Assembly (NCBI GenBank): GCA_963783095.1
Contig: CAWAMR010000017.1
Coordinates: forward strand, 33,737-97,736
DNA from: CAWAMR01 sp963783095
Lineage (GTDB): Bacteria > Planctomycetota > Planctomycetia > Gemmatales > Gemmataceae
DNA: 64,000 nt
Direction of reading: 5' to 3'
Numbering within the stretch: the first letter of the stretch is position 1; every line of letters starts with the position of its first letter. The translations under genes were made by a program, and so were the position numbers. Of this stretch, positions 1 to 9,568 are shown piece by piece. The notes beneath the pieces were generated by a model. The model saw nothing but the letters and a program-made list of their open reading frames with translations. It searched no databases and was not told where the DNA came from.

Positions 1-38
1 GTTTTTGTTCTGGCCTCCACGTTTGTGCAGGATACAAT

Positions 39-3000
39 ATGCGTCTCAACTTCTTACCCCCCACGGGAAGTGCAATGAGCCACGCCAGCCAACCCTTGCC
101 CCCTCGCTCGGATCGCCAGGTTGGGCCGCCGCAAGATACGGAAATCCAGCCCGACCAGACCGGCCCATCGGAAATTGGCGATGAGGTTTCCAGTCTCGAC
201 CCGCTGTTCGCGCCGCCGGATGAGCCGGGCGATCTCGGCAAACTCGGACGCTATCGCATCTTGAAAAAATTGGACAAAGGCGGCATGGGAGCTGTCTATC
301 TCGGCTTCGATACCAAGCTGCCGCGCAAAGTTGCAATCAAGGTCATGCTCCCCAAGTACGCCGCCAATGGCACTGCCCGCGAGCGGTTCTTGGGCGAAGC
401 GCGCAAAGCGGCCCAGATCAAGAGCGATCACGTCGTTACGATTTACGATGTCGGCGAAGAGCGGGACATCCCATTCATTGCAATGGAATACTTGCAGGGA
501 TCACCTCTCGACGATTTCTTGCGGGACAAGGGAAACATCCCCATCGAGCACGCGATCCGGATTGGGCGGGAAGCGGCATTTGGCCTGGTGGAGGTTCACG
601 CAGTCGGCCTGGTTCATCGCGACATCAAACCCAGCAACCTTTGGCTGGAAGCACCGCGTGGCCGGGTGAAGATCATCGACTTCGGATTGGCCCGTCAAGA
701 AGCGGATGATGCTCATCTGACTCAAAGCGGTACAGTATTGGGCACGCCCGCTTACATGAGTCCGGAGCAAGCCCGCGCCAAGAAGGTCGATGGCCGAAGC
801 GATCTGTTCAGCCTGGGCGGGGTTCTTTATCGCTTGTGTACGGGCCATATCCCTTTCCAGGGCGACACCACGATGGCCATCTTGATGTCGCTGGGCGTCG
901 ATGAGCCAACACCGGTGCGGGAACTCAATCCGCAGGTTCCGGAGGGTTTGGCTTGGGTGATTCACCGCTTGCTCACCAAAAATCCGGGTCAACGGTTTCA
1001 GACGGCCCAGGAGGTAGCCGATGCACTCGGTCAACTGAGAAATACGGGTTCCGGCAGGCTTATCCCATTGGCCGAACCTTTAGAGGTGAGCATCCAGACA
1101 CAGAACGTCTGGGCAGGCATCGACGACTCATCTGAGGATCTTACGGAACACGAACCAGCTTTAGCCCAGGCGGCCGACCAAACGGGGAATTCAGCCCACA
1201 GGAACACCAAAAGGCCATCCGGCAACCCTTGGCTTTTGATTGGTGGTCTGCTTGCATTGGTCGCGGTGATCGGTATCATCCTGGCGGTAGTCTTTCTCCA
1301 GACCCCTAAGGGAACTCTTGTGGTAGAGACCGCGGGTGACGCCGACGTGGAAGTGGTGGTCAAGCAAGATGGGGTGGTGATCCGGGACAAGACCAGGGAT
1401 CGGGAAATCGAACTGAAAGTTGGTAACTACACCATCGAACTCGCGGAGAAGAAAGATGGCTTGAGACTGAACACAGACAAGTTCGAGATTACCAAGAACG
1501 GCAAGGCTGTGGTGAAGGTAATATTGGTAAAGACCAAACCTAAAGCCGACCCGCATTTCGAAGATAAAGATCCTGACCATCGCGCCGCCAAATATGTGTT
1601 GTCCATCGGCGGAACAGTTTGCCTGAATGATCAGCCGTCGGCAGCGGCGATCAAACAAACTGCCGACCTGCCCAGGCAGGCATATCGACTGACTTCAGTT
1701 TATTTGGGAGGGAACAAGCAGCTAAGCGACGTTGGGCTTGCCAACTTCAAGGACTGCAAAAATCTGACCGAACTGGATCTCGCGGCCACAGGGGTAAGCG
1801 ACGCGGGTCTGGCCAACTTCGAGGATTGCAAGAACCTGACATCCCTTAACCTGTACAACACGAAGGTGGGCGACGCGGGCCTTGCGCATTTCAAGGACTG
1901 CAAGAACTTGATGACGCTCGTCCTGTCTAACACCCCGGTAACCGACCTGGGCGTTGCGCATTTCGGGGAGTGCAATCGCCTTACCGCCCTCAATCTGAGT
2001 TACACTCAAGTGACCGACGCGGGCCTGGCCAACTTCAAGGATTGCATCAACCTCACGTCACTCGATCTCTGGAACACGAAGGTGAGTGATGTAGGTCTTG
2101 CCCAGTTGAAGGACTGTAAGAACCTGATCGGTCTGGCCCTCGTCGGGACACAAATTAGCAATGTGGGCCTGGCCAAGTTCAAAGACTGCAAGAACCTGAA
2201 AAACCTGAGACTAGGCGGCCCGGGCGTAACCGACCCCGGCCTCACCCATTTCAAAAACTGTAAGAATCTGACATACCTAGACCTGCGTGGCGCGAACGTG
2301 AGTGACGCAAGCTTGGAGAATTTCAAAGACTGCAAGGATCTTCAAACCCTCTGGCTTTCTGGCGTGCAGGGAGTAACCGACGCGGGCCTGGTCCATTTCA
2401 AGGACTGCGAGAATTTGACGTCGATCGATTTACGCGGGACGCAGGTTAGCGATGCCGGGCTAGTGTACGTTAAGGACTGCAAGAAACTGACGGCCCTCTA
2501 CCTGCAAAAGACGAAAGTGACCGCCAAGGGAATCGATGCGCTAAAAAAGGCTTTGCCCAACTGCAAGATCGAATGGGACGGCGGGGTGATCGAACCCGCA
2601 GATCGCCGGGCCGCCGAGTATGTACTATCCATCGGTGGAGAGATTGGCGTGACTGGCGGTGGTGGTGAGATCAAGGTCGCCGCAGATCTCCCGAAAGAGG
2701 CGTTTAAGCTTACATCGATCAATTTGAGTGGTAATAAGCAAGTGAGCGACGCCGGGTTGGCCGCCTTGGAGAACTGCAAGGATTTGGCGGAGCTCTTTCT
2801 AGAGAACACGAATGTGGGCGACTCGGGTCTGGCACATTTTAAGAATTGCAAAAACTTGGCCTGGCTGGTTCTCAGCAACACCAAGCTAACTGACGATGGA
2901 TTGGTCCACTTCAAGGACTGTACGAATCTGGTACTAATCCATTTGGGTGAAACCAAGGTGACCGGCGAGGGCCTGGTCAATTTCAAGGACTGCAAGAACC

Positions 3001-3983
3001 TTAGAGATCTCAACCTGGCTAACACGAACGTAACCGACGAGGGCTTGGTTCATTTCAAGGACTGCAAGAACCTGTTGAGCTTCAATCTCAGCCGCACAAC
3101 GGTGACCGACGCGGGCTTGATTAGTTTTAAGGACTGTAAGAACTTGACCTCGATCGCTCTGCAATACACGCAAGTAAACGGTGCCGGTTTCGTTCATTTT
3201 GACGACTGCAACAACTTGACGGGCCTCTACCTGGGCTACACCCAAGTGAGCGACACTGGCCTGGCCCATTTCAAGGACTGCAAGAATCTGTCGGCACTAC
3301 ATTTGACCAACACAAAGGTGGGCAACGCTGGCTTGGCTTACTTCAAGGACTGCAAACACCTGGGGCAACTCTATTTAAATGGTACGCAACTGACCGACGA
3401 GGGACTTGGGTACTTTAAGGATTGCACAGAACTAGTAGACCTTATTCTTGGAAATACTAAGGTCACCGATGAGGGCCTGGCCCACTTCAAGAATTGTAAG
3501 AAGTTAGGGACTTTGAGCCTGAACAGTCCCCAAGTGACCGACAAGGGCTTGGCGAATTTCAAGGATTGCAAGAAATTGGGCAGGCTTGTGTTGCCGGGTA
3601 CTAAGGTAAGCGACACTGGCCTGGCCAACTTCAAAAACTGCAAGGACCTGCGTTCTCTTACCCTCTACCACACAAAAGTCGGCGACGCTGGCCTCGCCCA
3701 CTTCAAAGATTGCAAGAACTTGGCGAACCTTGAATTGTTCGACACAAAAGTCGGCGATGCGTGTCTCGTGTCCTTGAAGAACTGTAAGAGCCTGACCCAA
3801 CTCGGGCTAGGTGGTACACAGGTTACTGACGCTGGGTTAGCCGACCTCAAGGAGTTCAAGAACTTGACGACACTCGGCCTCAAAGGGACGAAGGTCACCG
3901 CTACGGGAGTTGACGGGTTGGCCAAAGCATTGCCGAAGTGCAAAATCGAGTGGGATGGCCCTGTAATCGAGCCGAAGCCATAG
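39..3983 (+). CDS. Ser/Thr protein kinase with transmembrane segment and two cysteine-bearing LRR modules
   Basis: Predicted membrane-bound Hanks-type kinase. The kinase domain spans about residues 70-330: glycine loop DKGGMGAVY, Lys in VAIKVM, catalytic HRDIKPSN, DFGLAR and the GTPAYMSPEQA activation segment are all present, so it should be active. A transmembrane helix follows at ~398-420, then a small beta domain of the PEGA type. The remaining ~800 residues are LRRs of a D-x-GL-x-x-F-K-D-C-K-N-L type. They form two modules, each opening with RAA-x-YVLSIGG (about 511 and 853) and closing with CKIEWDG-x-VIEP, so the ectodomain looks like an internal duplication. An in-frame ATG at 75 (residue 13) follows a better purine stretch and may be the true start. 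Ligand and targets are unknown. It stands alone on its strand. Confidence 0.93.
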   Translation: MRLNFLPPTGSAMSHASQPLPPRSDRQVGPPQDTEIQPDQTGPSEIGDEVSSLDPLFAPPDEPGDLGKLGRYRILKKLDKGGMGAVYLGFDTKLPRKVAIKVMLPKYAANGTARERFLGEARKAAQIKSDHVVTIYDVGEERDIPFIAMEYLQGSPLDDFLRDKGNIPIEHAIRIGREAAFGLVEVHAVGLVHRDIKPSNLWLEAPRGRVKIIDFGLARQEADDAHLTQSGTVLGTPAYMSPEQARAKKVDGRSDLFSLGGVLYRLCTGHIPFQGDTTMAILMSLGVDEPTPVRELNPQVPEGLAWVIHRLLTKNPGQRFQTAQEVADALGQLRNTGSGRLIPLAEPLEVSIQTQNVWAGIDDSSEDLTEHEPALAQAADQTGNSAHRNTKRPSGNPWLLIGGLLALVAVIGIILAVVFLQTPKGTLVVETAGDADVEVVVKQDGVVIRDKTRDREIELKVGNYTIELAEKKDGLRLNTDKFEITKNGKAVVKVILVKTKPKADPHFEDKDPDHRAAKYVLSIGGTVCLNDQPSAAAIKQTADLPRQAYRLTSVYLGGNKQLSDVGLANFKDCKNLTELDLAATGVSDAGLANFEDCKNLTSLNLYNTKVGDAGLAHFKDCKNLMTLVLSNTPVTDLGVAHFGECNRLTALNLSYTQVTDAGLANFKDCINLTSLDLWNTKVSDVGLAQLKDCKNLIGLALVGTQISNVGLAKFKDCKNLKNLRLGGPGVTDPGLTHFKNCKNLTYLDLRGANVSDASLENFKDCKDLQTLWLSGVQGVTDAGLVHFKDCENLTSIDLRGTQVSDAGLVYVKDCKKLTALYLQKTKVTAKGIDALKKALPNCKIEWDGGVIEPADRRAAEYVLSIGGEIGVTGGGGEIKVAADLPKEAFKLTSINLSGNKQVSDAGLAALENCKDLAELFLENTNVGDSGLAHFKNCKNLAWLVLSNTKLTDDGLVHFKDCTNLVLIHLGETKVTGEGLVNFKDCKNLRDLNLANTNVTDEGLVHFKDCKNLLSFNLSRTTVTDAGLISFKDCKNLTSIALQYTQVNGAGFVHFDDCNNLTGLYLGYTQVSDTGLAHFKDCKNLSALHLTNTKVGNAGLAYFKDCKHLGQLYLNGTQLTDEGLGYFKDCTELVDLILGNTKVTDEGLAHFKNCKKLGTLSLNSPQVTDKGLANFKDCKKLGRLVLPGTKVSDTGLANFKNCKDLRSLTLYHTKVGDAGLAHFKDCKNLANLELFDTKVGDACLVSLKNCKSLTQLGLGGTQVTDAGLADLKEFKNLTTLGLKGTKVTATGVDGLAKALPKCKIEWDGPVIEPKP

Positions 3984-4483
3984 GAAGTTGTGAGGACGAT
4001 GACCGTCGCACCGAATTGTGTGACCCTTTAAGTCTGCCCGCTGTATTTCCGCAGTCCGGCTACTCCGTCATTGATTTTCTGAGACGGTCGGCGGAGGCAT
4101 TTCTTCGCGTCAAAATGTCCTCTTCCAAAGAAAGGGGTATTCGCCATCGCCCAAGCGAAGCCTCCTCCTTGTCCACTTTTGGCTGTCAGTCGGCAAGCTT
4201 CCTTCGTTTTCTCTCTGTCGGTGTTTTCCGGGTTGTATCGGTCGGTTGGTTTTCGCCATTTTCTCCTTTTCTGTTTTCGTTCCTCGTCACTCTGCGGTCT
4301 TTTTTTCTGCCGGTCTTAAAGCCGTCACCGGTCCCCGCAAGCTGCCAAATTGGTTCCCCCGCGAGCGGTCCCCCCAATTTTCGCTTGGCAGGGCTCACAT
4401 TCGTTCCGGTTCTTCCGGCTTTGTTTCAGACGGGCATAAAGACCGAGATTGTCGAGGTCTTAACAAACAAAAGGAGAACTAAA
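3984..4483 (+). other. Leader region ahead of the small plasmid genes, no gene seen
   Basis: 500 bases between the kinase stop and the next convincing start. The + strand is strikingly pyrimidine-rich around 4195-4330. A reading frame runs through it into the next gene, but its translation is low-complexity and lacks a ribosome binding site, so I do not call it coding. It probably holds the promoter and leader of the 4484-5087 genes. Confidence 0.5.
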
Positions 4484-4696
4484 ATGTCTGAATCTACACC
4501 AACAAAAACTACAACCCGTAAACCCGCCTTCATCGCTTACCAAGTGAAGGATGGTGCCGCTGACCAATCATACTGGACAAGGCTTGGAGTAGCCTTCGCT
4601 CACAATGATGGCAAAGGCTTCAATCTTTTACTCGATGCCATGCCGCTCGGAGGTCAAATCACTCTCCGCGCAGCTACTAGCGAGAAGAAAGAATAA
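4484..4696 (+). CDS. Small conserved plasmid-associated protein (70 aa)
   Basis: Starts at an ATG eight bases after a strong AAGGAG ribosome binding site and encodes a 70-residue soluble protein. The N-terminus is rich in Ser/Thr/Lys, followed by a compact segment with an FIAYQVKDG stretch and a W-x-R-L-G-V-A-F-x-H-x-D-G-K-G-F core. From memory, similar short proteins sit beside conjugation/relaxase genes in plasmids of several phyla, where their role is unknown. Here it precedes another small gene and a relaxase module on the opposite strand. No catalytic residues, signal peptide or membrane segment are visible. Function not assigned. Confidence 0.75.
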   Translation: MSESTPTKTTTRKPAFIAYQVKDGAADQSYWTRLGVAFAHNDGKGFNLLLDAMPLGGQITLRAATSEKKE

Positions 4697-4751
4697 CGGA
4701 GTAACCGGGCGGGCCTCAAAACCCGCCCAACATTTCAAAAGGAATCACATT

Positions 4752-5006
4752 ATGAAAATCAACATCATCGCCATCTCCCATCATCTCAACGGCATTTCGG
4801 GAGTCCCATTTAAAAAGGTTCTCTTCAGCGCTGGCGAAACCATGAAGATCGCAATCCTATTCGAAACACTCAATCACTGTGCGGTCTTCGACCTGGCGAC
4901 CCACTCGCGCGGAGATATTCGCCTCGGTGCGAACTCTTTTCGCGGCGACTGCTTCGAGCAACCGCTCCGCACCGCGATCAACGCTCACCGTCAGCCACAA
5001 GAGTAG
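4752..5006 (+). CDS. Small conserved hypothetical protein (84 aa)
   Basis: ATG preceded by AAAAGGAA, 55 bases downstream of the previous small gene and probably cotranscribed with it. The protein begins MKINIIAISHHLNGISG and ends in a charged helix (F-E-Q-P-L-R-x-A-I). Composition is that of a folded soluble protein; no signal peptide or membrane helix. I do not recognise a named family. Position suggests an accessory of the plasmid transfer module. Confidence 0.6.
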   Translation: MKINIIAISHHLNGISGVPFKKVLFSAGETMKIAILFETLNHCAVFDLATHSRGDIRLGANSFRGDCFEQPLRTAINAHRQPQE

Positions 5007-5015
5007 GAGGGCATC

Positions 5016-5087
5016 ATGCAATCATTCGCAACCAGTAATCCGTTCTACACCGCACGGATTGTGTTCCTTGAGGCGCAACTACTCTGA
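5016..5087 (+). CDS. Possible micro-protein (23 aa) with near-perfect ribosome binding site
   Basis: Nine bases after the previous stop, a TAGGAGGG Shine-Dalgarno sequence precedes an ATG that opens a 23-codon frame ending TGA. The peptide has a hydrophobic C-terminal half (ARIVFLEAQLL). The binding site is the best in the region, better than those of the two upstream genes. It may be a real micro-protein, or the 5' end of a gene cut short by an indel or deletion. The peptide itself is not recognised. Confidence 0.4.
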   Translation: MQSFATSNPFYTARIVFLEAQLL

Positions 5088-5120
5088 GAATCAATCTACG
5101 CAAAACCCCAGAAAGACGTT

Positions 5121-5567
5121 TCAGCCGCCCGGCAGGGTTTCCACCAAGATCTTAGTCACCACGGTCGCATCCTTCTCGAACTTCACTTCCGCCTGGAGTT
5201 CGTCATATTCCTGAATCCAACCCACCCGGTGGGTCGCCAGTGCATCGAATAGCGTTCGCAGGTTCCTCCCCTGAATGCGGGCGACGGATCCGGTGAAGTC
5301 CAGCGTGATGCCGTGCGAAGGATCAAAATCAATTCCCGCCAGGAAGGAGTACGAACGTGCCTTGCAGTTCCCATTCCAATACCTCAGCACCAGCATCAGT
5401 CTCCGCTTCCGGTGAGAAACCAGGGAAAAGCACCTATCGTCGGCTTTCAGCACTTCTGCTTCCGGTACTTCCTCTTCGCGGGATAGAGGCTCTTGATTTA
5501 CCGATTTCCGACGAAGCTGCTCCAAATGCTTCGCAGGATCAAGGGGTTTCCGGGGTTCGTCTTTCAT
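5121..5567 (-). CDS. Conserved protein coupled to the relaxase gene (148 aa)
   Basis: Its ATG overlaps the relaxase stop by four bases (ATGA), so the two are translationally coupled and probably act together. The first ~50 residues are charged and likely disordered; residues ~45-125 look like a small alpha/beta fold (CFSLVSHRKRRLMLVLRYWNG, then ITLDFTG-x-VARIQG). The C-terminus contains a short acidic/aromatic helix. I do not recognise a named family. The context points to conjugal transfer or regulation of the relaxase. Confidence 0.75.
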   Translation of the reverse strand: MKDEPRKPLDPAKHLEQLRRKSVNQEPLSREEEVPEAEVLKADDRCFSLVSHRKRRLMLVLRYWNGNCKARSYSFLAGIDFDPSHGITLDFTGSVARIQGRNLRTLFDALATHRVGWIQEYDELQAEVKFEKDATVVTKILVETLPGG

Positions 5568-8396
5568 CTCTGTTGCTCCCTTTGTTGTTCTCGCGGTTTG
5601 TCCTGGCCTCTGCCGTTATCCCGACCAGCAGGAAATCGCGCTTGGAGTTGCCTGCGAAGGTGATTGCCAAACTTCAGCAACCGGGCGCGGACAGGATGCG
5701 AGTTCGGATTTGCCGCTTGGGTCAGTTCCGCTGCGGTCGTTCTCTTGCCCGACCTCTGGACTTCTTCCTGCAATTCCTGCTTGGTAGGAGGTAAACGCGG
5801 TTTTTCCCCTTGGGTCAGCTCGGTTGCGGTCATTCTTTTGGATGACCTCTGGACGGCTTCCTGCAATTCTTGCTTGTCGGTGCAATAGATTTTGCAATCC
5901 TGCCGGCCACGCGACACACTCACATACATCTGTTCTTGCGACGCTGCCGGGTAGGATTGCTGGCCCAGGGCTATGAAAACCCGGTCCACCGTCTTGCCTT
6001 GGCTGGCATGACTGGTCGTGCAGTAACCGTGCGCCACTCCCGCAAAATCCTTGGCAACGACCTGGCCGTTATCAAGGCGGATATCCCCGCGCCGGTTAAA
6101 GCCTCTGACCGTGTGGATCGAGCCGTTGATGAGCTTCCCCTTCCCATCAGCAGTTTCCCCATTCCGCGTGATCCTGATCCGCTCGCCGACCGCGATGCGA
6201 ACCTCGGCAGCTTCGGCCAGGTCGAAGTGCTTGGCTTCGCGAAGGGGAAGTTGTTCGGCCTTCCCCTTACCCTTTGATACCAGGACGTTGCCCTCAGCAT
6301 CATGTCCCGTGACCTTCACCCGGTCGCCTTTCTGGAAGCCACCTTTGACGTTCTGGTGGAACACTACAACGTCGCCGGTCCGGTAATTAACCGGATCTTG
6401 CCGCATCGCTTCGGTGAGTCCGAAGGAGGTATGCTGCTCGAAGACTGCGCTCCTTCTCCGCAAGCTTCCCGTCATCCTTCAAGGATTCTCTGATGAGGCT
6501 GGTGACTTGCTTGCCTTCGGCATGGGTCGGCGCGATTACCAGAGCGGACTTCTTTTCCCTCACCGCCTGCATGTAATCAGTCGCCAAGTGGCGATGGCGG
6601 TTTTGTTCCTCAACCTCGACAATCTTGCCCATGCCATCCAGTTGCGCAAGTCCGCCTTCGAGATCGCCACGAGAGAGCGACTCGACGGCTTTCTTATATT
6701 CGCCTTGCTGCCGCATAATGTCGTGGACCTCGACGACGTCAACTCCGGCGTGCTGTTGCAGCAACCGGAAGGTGTCGCCCCTAATGACCGGTGTGTGCTG
6801 AGCTGCATCCCCGATTAGAACGACTCGCGCATCCTGTTCCCACGCTACGCGGAACAGGCCGTGCAGATCCTTCGCACCCAATAAGCCAGCCTCATCGACA
6901 ACCATCACCTGACCCTTCAGTTGCTTTTGCAGTTTTTGATCTTTGAGCAACATGGCCACGGTTTCCGCATCATGGAAGCCGTCGCGGCGCAGAACGCCCC
7001 GAGCCGCTTCCGATGTCGGTGCGAAGACATGGACTTTCTGGTTGTTAGATTGGATTTCTTCCGCTGCGGCGCGGAGGAGCGTAGTCTTGCCGGTGCCCGC
7101 CGCACCGCGGATCAGCATGACTTGATCGGTAGAGGTCAGGACGTGCCGCACCGCCGCCTGTTGATCGGCGTTAAGGCCAAAGCGTTCGAGGCGGATGCGC
7201 TTCCGGGCGATGGGAGCAGCCGTCCCCCTTCCCTCCCTAGCAAAAGCCACGATCTCAGCTTCCTCGGCCAGGACTTCCTTGGTCGTGCAGAAGGTTTGAT
7301 CGGCATGTTGTTTGCGAAGGACATCGGTTCGTCTTGCAAACGCCTCCTTAACCGCATCCACTTCCAAAGACCCGAGGCCGCGCCTGAGAGCTGTGGCCAG
7401 CAGTCGCTTGTCGGAGACAACCGAGGCCCGCTCAAACCCGTGCCGCAAGGAATGATTGATGGCCTCCTGAGTTACGATTGGCATAGAACTGGTGCCAATG
7501 CGTTGATTCTGAATGTCTCGCAGCCGGACGCGTTCCGTCGCGTCCAGCCTGCTGCCCCATTCGGCGCGAAGGGCTTCAAGCGGTTGTCCCTCTCCCTTGG
7601 CCTCACGGGTCTTGGCCCCAAGCCTCGCCTTCTCTTCGGCGGAAGATATTCCTTTTGCCTTGGCGGTTTCCTCGATCTGCTGCGTTCTTCGGCTAAACTT
7701 CTCAATCATCTGCTTGGTGAATCCAGCAACCTCCCAGCCCTTGGCCGTGCGCTCGACCCCGTAACCCAAGTCGGAAACCTTTCGCGATAGCCGGGCGTGA
7801 AACGCCGCTTCAAAATATGGGGCATCCCGCATAAGGTTGCGAAACTGTGCCGCCTTCCAAGCGTTCTCCACGCCATCGAAGGAAGCGTTCATCACAAAGC
7901 AATGGGCATGAAGATGTGGGTCTGGGATGCCACCGACTGGCCGACTGGTCAGGTGGATGAACTCCGCCCAAACCAGATTACCAGTCGTCCGCTCAGCATC
8001 TTGTCCACCCTTCCGCACTCTAACCCGCGCTTCTGCCTCAAGTTCTTGCATGGTCTGCCGCACCGAACCGCGGAACGCATCCATAATGCGTTGATCCTGG
8101 CTGAGAGTGTACAGCACCGACAGTGATTTCGGGACATTGAAGGTGAAGTCGTAGCCGACGGTGCGGTTGTCGCGCATCCGGAGCGTGAGACGTTCACCAG
8201 TCGTCGGATGGAGATTGTCGCAAAGAGCAATGAATGCCTCACGAGTTACTTCACCACCAAGTCCAAGTCGCTCGGCAGCAAGACCAGACCAGCGACCAGG
8301 GATTTCATCTCGGGTGTAATAGTCGCCTTTGGCCAAGCCATCATCGAAATATTTGGCTGCACCAGCGGAGCTACGTTGTTGATTAATTCGGAGCAT
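5564..8396 (-). CDS. MobF-family (TrwC/TraI-like) conjugative relaxase-helicase, one frameshift
   Basis: Nicks oriT and unwinds plasmid DNA for transfer. The N-terminal relaxase domain starts MLRINQQ and has Tyr residues near 16-27 plus the metal-binding DPHLHAHC motif at ~163-171. The C-terminal helicase has Walker A GAAGTGKTT near residue 430, Walker B VVDEAGLL and a GDAAQ motif. The frame breaks at about 6437-6460 (GDGKL-AEKER continuing as VFEQHTSFG-LTEA in the next frame). The downstream part still has the RTGDVVVFHQN and VAHGYCTTSHASQGKTVDRV motifs, so the whole protein is ~945 aa. The C-terminus holds two diverged ~30-residue repeats (KQELQE-x-VQRS-x-KR). The break is probably a sequencing indel; a genuine inactivating mutation is possible. 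Confidence 0.9.
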
Positions 8397-8650
8397 ACGA
8401 GATGGTATGCAATCAACATATCTAAATCAATTGATTTGTAGTTACAGACATCTTCCCTAACCGGTGTTAGGTGTGTTTTTGCAACACTAGGCTGGCTGCG
8501 AATCTCCGGCGACTGGCACCATTTGTTCCGACGCTAAATGTTGATTGCGTCGAGTGTTGCCATCGATGCCGCACTTTCTGCGGATGGTAGCGCATTCCAA
8601 GTAATGGAGCAAGGGCATTTTGTGCGGCAGTATTTTGAAAACCCGTCGAT
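8397..8650. other. Intergenic region upstream of the relaxase gene, candidate oriT zone
   Basis: No gene is seen here. MobF relaxase genes are often transcribed away from a nearby oriT, and this gap between relaxase and parA is the natural place for it, but I did not find a nic-site consensus I could defend. It includes the AT-rich relaxase promoter side (~8395-8460). Confidence 0.3.
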
Positions 8651-8846
8651 AGCTGGCAAGCATGTCAGCCTGCAAGCAAGCTGGCATGATGACCTGCTTG
8701 CTGGCTTACAAGTCTTCATGCTGTCTGGCTGTCATGCCAGCAGACTTGCCTGGCGTCCGGCTTGCTTGCTTTCATGTCATCTTGCTGGCAAGCAAGCATG
8801 ATGGCTTGCTGGACAGCTTGCAAGCAGTCTGGATGACTTGCTTGCC
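8651..8846. repeat. Cluster of short GCTTGCTGGC-type repeats in both orientations upstream of parA
   Basis: About 200 bases are filled with variants of GCTTGC and GCAAGC combined with TGGC/GCCA and CATGATG, in direct and inverted order (for example around 8662, 8682, 8695, 8758, 8781 and 8803). Coding potential is low in every frame. Its position directly before a ParA gene is where plasmid partition sites and parA operators sit, so a centromere-like parS or operator is the best reading. Which protein binds is inference. Confidence 0.55.
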
Positions 8847-8878
8847 ATTGGCCGGGAACTCTGGTATTTGTCGAATCA

Positions 8879-9568
8879 ATGATTGTGGTCGTAGCCAATT
8901 CTAAGGGCGGAGTCGGGAAATCGACACTCGCTGTTCATCTCGCCGCATGGCTGTTCGAGCAGGGCCATAGCGTCATTCTTGCCGACTGCGACGCCCAACG
9001 GTCATCCTCTGAATGGCTCAAGGAGGCACAACCGAAGGTGCGGGCCGTCAGGCTCTCCAGTCCCGATGAAATCGTAAATCAATTGCCGATTCTCGGCAAG
9101 GAGGTGGATTTCGTTGTAGCAGACGGACCGGGGAGTAATTCCGAGACCAGCCGGGCTCTACTCCTCCGGGCCGACCTGGCTCTTGTCCCCTGTAAGGCGA
9201 GCATGTTGGAGGTGAGGGCACTTGCCCAGGCAACCGAGGTCATCCGTCAGGCTCAGGACATTCGCAAGGGAGTTCCGAAGGCCCTGATTATCCTGAGCAT
9301 GGTCGGAAAGAATTATCTGCTCACCAAGGACATGAAGAACGCGGCCAGAGACTTGGAGCTGCCGGTGGCAGATTCGGCCATGACGCTCCGGCAAATCTAC
9401 GCTGACGCTCCTGGCCAAGCCACACTGGTCTGGAAGATGGGTCCTCGTGGCAAGGAAGCCGCACTTGAGATCGAGAAGCTCTTCAAGGAATTGTTCCAAG
9501 GGAAACTGAAACCCAAAGGCCCAAAGGCGAGTCGAACGGTTAAAGCGAGCGGGAGAAGGAAGCGATGA
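8879..9568 (+). CDS. parA: ParA-type plasmid partition ATPase
   Basis: Short ParA/MinD-superfamily protein (229 aa), without the N-terminal HTH of large ParAs, that should drive plasmid segregation on the nucleoid. The deviant Walker A KGGVGKST is at residues 9-16, followed by VILADCDAQRS (A') and FVVADGPGS (B). A basic tail (KASGRRKR) ends it. The start is fixed by the Walker box lying ten residues in; no clear Shine-Dalgarno is visible. The stop overlaps the next start (ATGA). The upstream repeat cluster is a plausible operator or centromere. Confidence 0.92.
   Translation: MIVVVANSKGGVGKSTLAVHLAAWLFEQGHSVILADCDAQRSSSEWLKEAQPKVRAVRLSSPDEIVNQLPILGKEVDFVVADGPGSNSETSRALLLRADLALVPCKASMLEVRALAQATEVIRQAQDIRKGVPKALIILSMVGKNYLLTKDMKNAARDLELPVADSAMTLRQIYADAPGQATLVWKMGPRGKEAALEIEKLFKELFQGKLKPKGPKASRTVKASGRRKR

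Noticed and set aside
1700..3943. Several - strand frames of about 90-180 codons opposite the LRR region
   Set aside because: They mirror the repeat structure of the sense gene and have repetitive composition with no start signals; they are shadows.
3938..4483. Long + strand frame joining the kinase end to the small plasmid gene
   Set aside because: Low-complexity translation, no binding site; the strong AAGGAG site places the real start at 4484.
6921..7790. 289-codon + strand frame inside the relaxase gene
   Set aside because: Antisense to conserved relaxase-helicase motifs and without a ribosome binding site.
8651..8846. CRISPR array reading of the repeat patch
   Set aside because: Units are short, irregular and in both orientations, with no constant spacers and no cas genes.
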